Assembly (NCBI GenBank): GCA_035318505.1
Contig: DATHEQ010000484.1
Span: 1 to 14,045, forward strand
From: DASWDH01 sp035318505
GTDB taxonomy: Bacteria > Myxococcota_A > Polyangia > Polyangiales > Polyangiaceae
Length of the DNA: 14,045 nucleotides
Direction of reading: 5' to 3'
Numbering within the stretch: position 1 is the first letter of the stretch; the number at the start of each line of letters is the position of its first letter. Positions 13,704 to 14,045 of this stretch are shown here, in pieces. The translations under genes were made by a program, and so were the position numbers. The notes under the pieces are model-generated. The model worked only from the letters and a program-made list of their open reading frames with translations, had not been told where the DNA came from and did no database searches.

Positions 13704-14045
13704 ATGAGAGTCAGCCCCGAGGTCGAGATTGCGTTCGGGCTTGCCGCCAGCGAAGCGGAGCGACGGCGGCACGAGTTCATGAGCATCGAGCACCTTCTCT
13801 TCGCGCTTCTCTTCGACAACGACTGTGCCCGGGTGATTCGCCATTCGGGCGGCGATGTCGACGCCATCCGCCGGAAACTCGATTATTTCCTGGATCACGA
13901 GGTCCCGCACGTCGGTGAAAACGCCGATGTCGCCCCCAGCCCCACCGTCGGCTTTCAGCGCGTCGTCCAGCGCGCCGCGATCCACGTTCGCTCGGCGGGC
14001 AAGGACGAGGTGAAGGGTCGCAACATCCTCGTCGCCATCTTCGCC
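13704..14045 (+). CDS. clpA: ATP-dependent Clp protease ATP-binding subunit ClpA, N-terminal part (3' end outside window)
   Basis: The first 114 codons run open to the right edge. They encode the ClpA N-domain, the part that docks ClpS: R-H-E-F-M-S-I-E-H-L-L-F-A-L-L matches the first helical repeat and F-Q-R-V-V-Q-R-A-A-I-H-V the second. E. coli ClpA has R-H-E-F-M-T-V-E-H-L-L and F-Q-R-V-L-Q-R-A at the same places. ClpA is the AAA+ unfoldase of ClpAP; both ATPase domains would lie beyond the window. The start is ATG 13704 by fit to the family, with GAGAG 7 bases before it. GTG 13698 is in frame and sits 6 bases after GGAG (13688-13691), so a product two residues longer is possible. The gene lies 10 bases after the clpS stop. 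Confidence 0.95.
   Translation, partial: MRVSPEVEIAFGLAASEAERRRHEFMSIEHLLFALLFDNDCARVIRHSGGDVDAIRRKLDYFLDHEVPHVGENADVAPSPTVGFQRVVQRAAIHVRSAGKDEVKGRNILVAIFA

Noticed and set aside
1..14045. CRISPR array, insertion sequence, tRNA or rRNA
   Set aside because: No regularly spaced direct repeats, transposase, terminal inverted repeats with target duplication, or tRNA-like cloverleaf were found by eye on either strand.

Overview
This GC-rich window looks like a chromosomal segment from a deltaproteobacterial predator-type genome, most likely Myxococcota (Polyangiales-like). That assignment is inference. It rests on strong G/C bias at third codon positions, a Cys-rich repeat protein of a style common in myxobacteria, a proline-rich PEGA-domain membrane protein, and a 1200-residue Ser/Thr kinase fused to an ATPase and TPR repeats. 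No mobile element, CRISPR array, tRNA or rRNA was seen. Most genes are intact; the two at the edges are cut by the window.

Layout. (1) 1-300: the C-terminal 99 residues of a Cys-rich repeat protein, entering from the left. (2) 304-1241: a TetR-type regulator (minus strand) divergent from a 77-residue protein with two CxxC pairs. (3) 1258-3189: a minus-strand single-pass membrane protein with a ~230-residue proline-rich arm and two PEGA-like regions. (4) 3190-3537: a 348-base divergent intergenic region. (5) 3538-7460: a tight plus-strand operon encoding glutamate-semialdehyde (P5C) dehydrogenase, a ROK sugar kinase and N-succinylarginine dihydrolase (AstB), followed by a hairpin. (6) 7461-7678: a leader rich in inverted repeats, then an FtsH-type membrane AAA protease (7679-9514). 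(7) 9524-13126 (minus): the kinase/ATPase/TPR protein, ending 9 bases from the ftsH stop. (8) 13127-13378: a divergent intergenic region with several inverted repeats, then clpS (13379-13693) and the start of clpA (13704 to the right edge).

How the genes may work together. The 3538-7460 operon links amino-acid catabolism (arginine/proline/ornithine to glutamate) with one sugar kinase. Its dehydrogenase belongs to the ALDH4/PruA type rather than the AstD type normally paired with AstB. The right half is a proteolysis neighbourhood (FtsH, ClpS, ClpA) surrounding a large signalling kinase that is divergent from clpS. Whether the kinase controls these proteases cannot be read from the sequence. 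Three gene pairs meet tail to tail with gaps of 3, 16 and 9 bases.

I did not find a clear new defence or mobile system. The most unusual items are the Cys-rich repeat tail, the non-RD kinase next to clpS/clpA, the mixed AstB/PruA operon, and the structured leader of ftsH.
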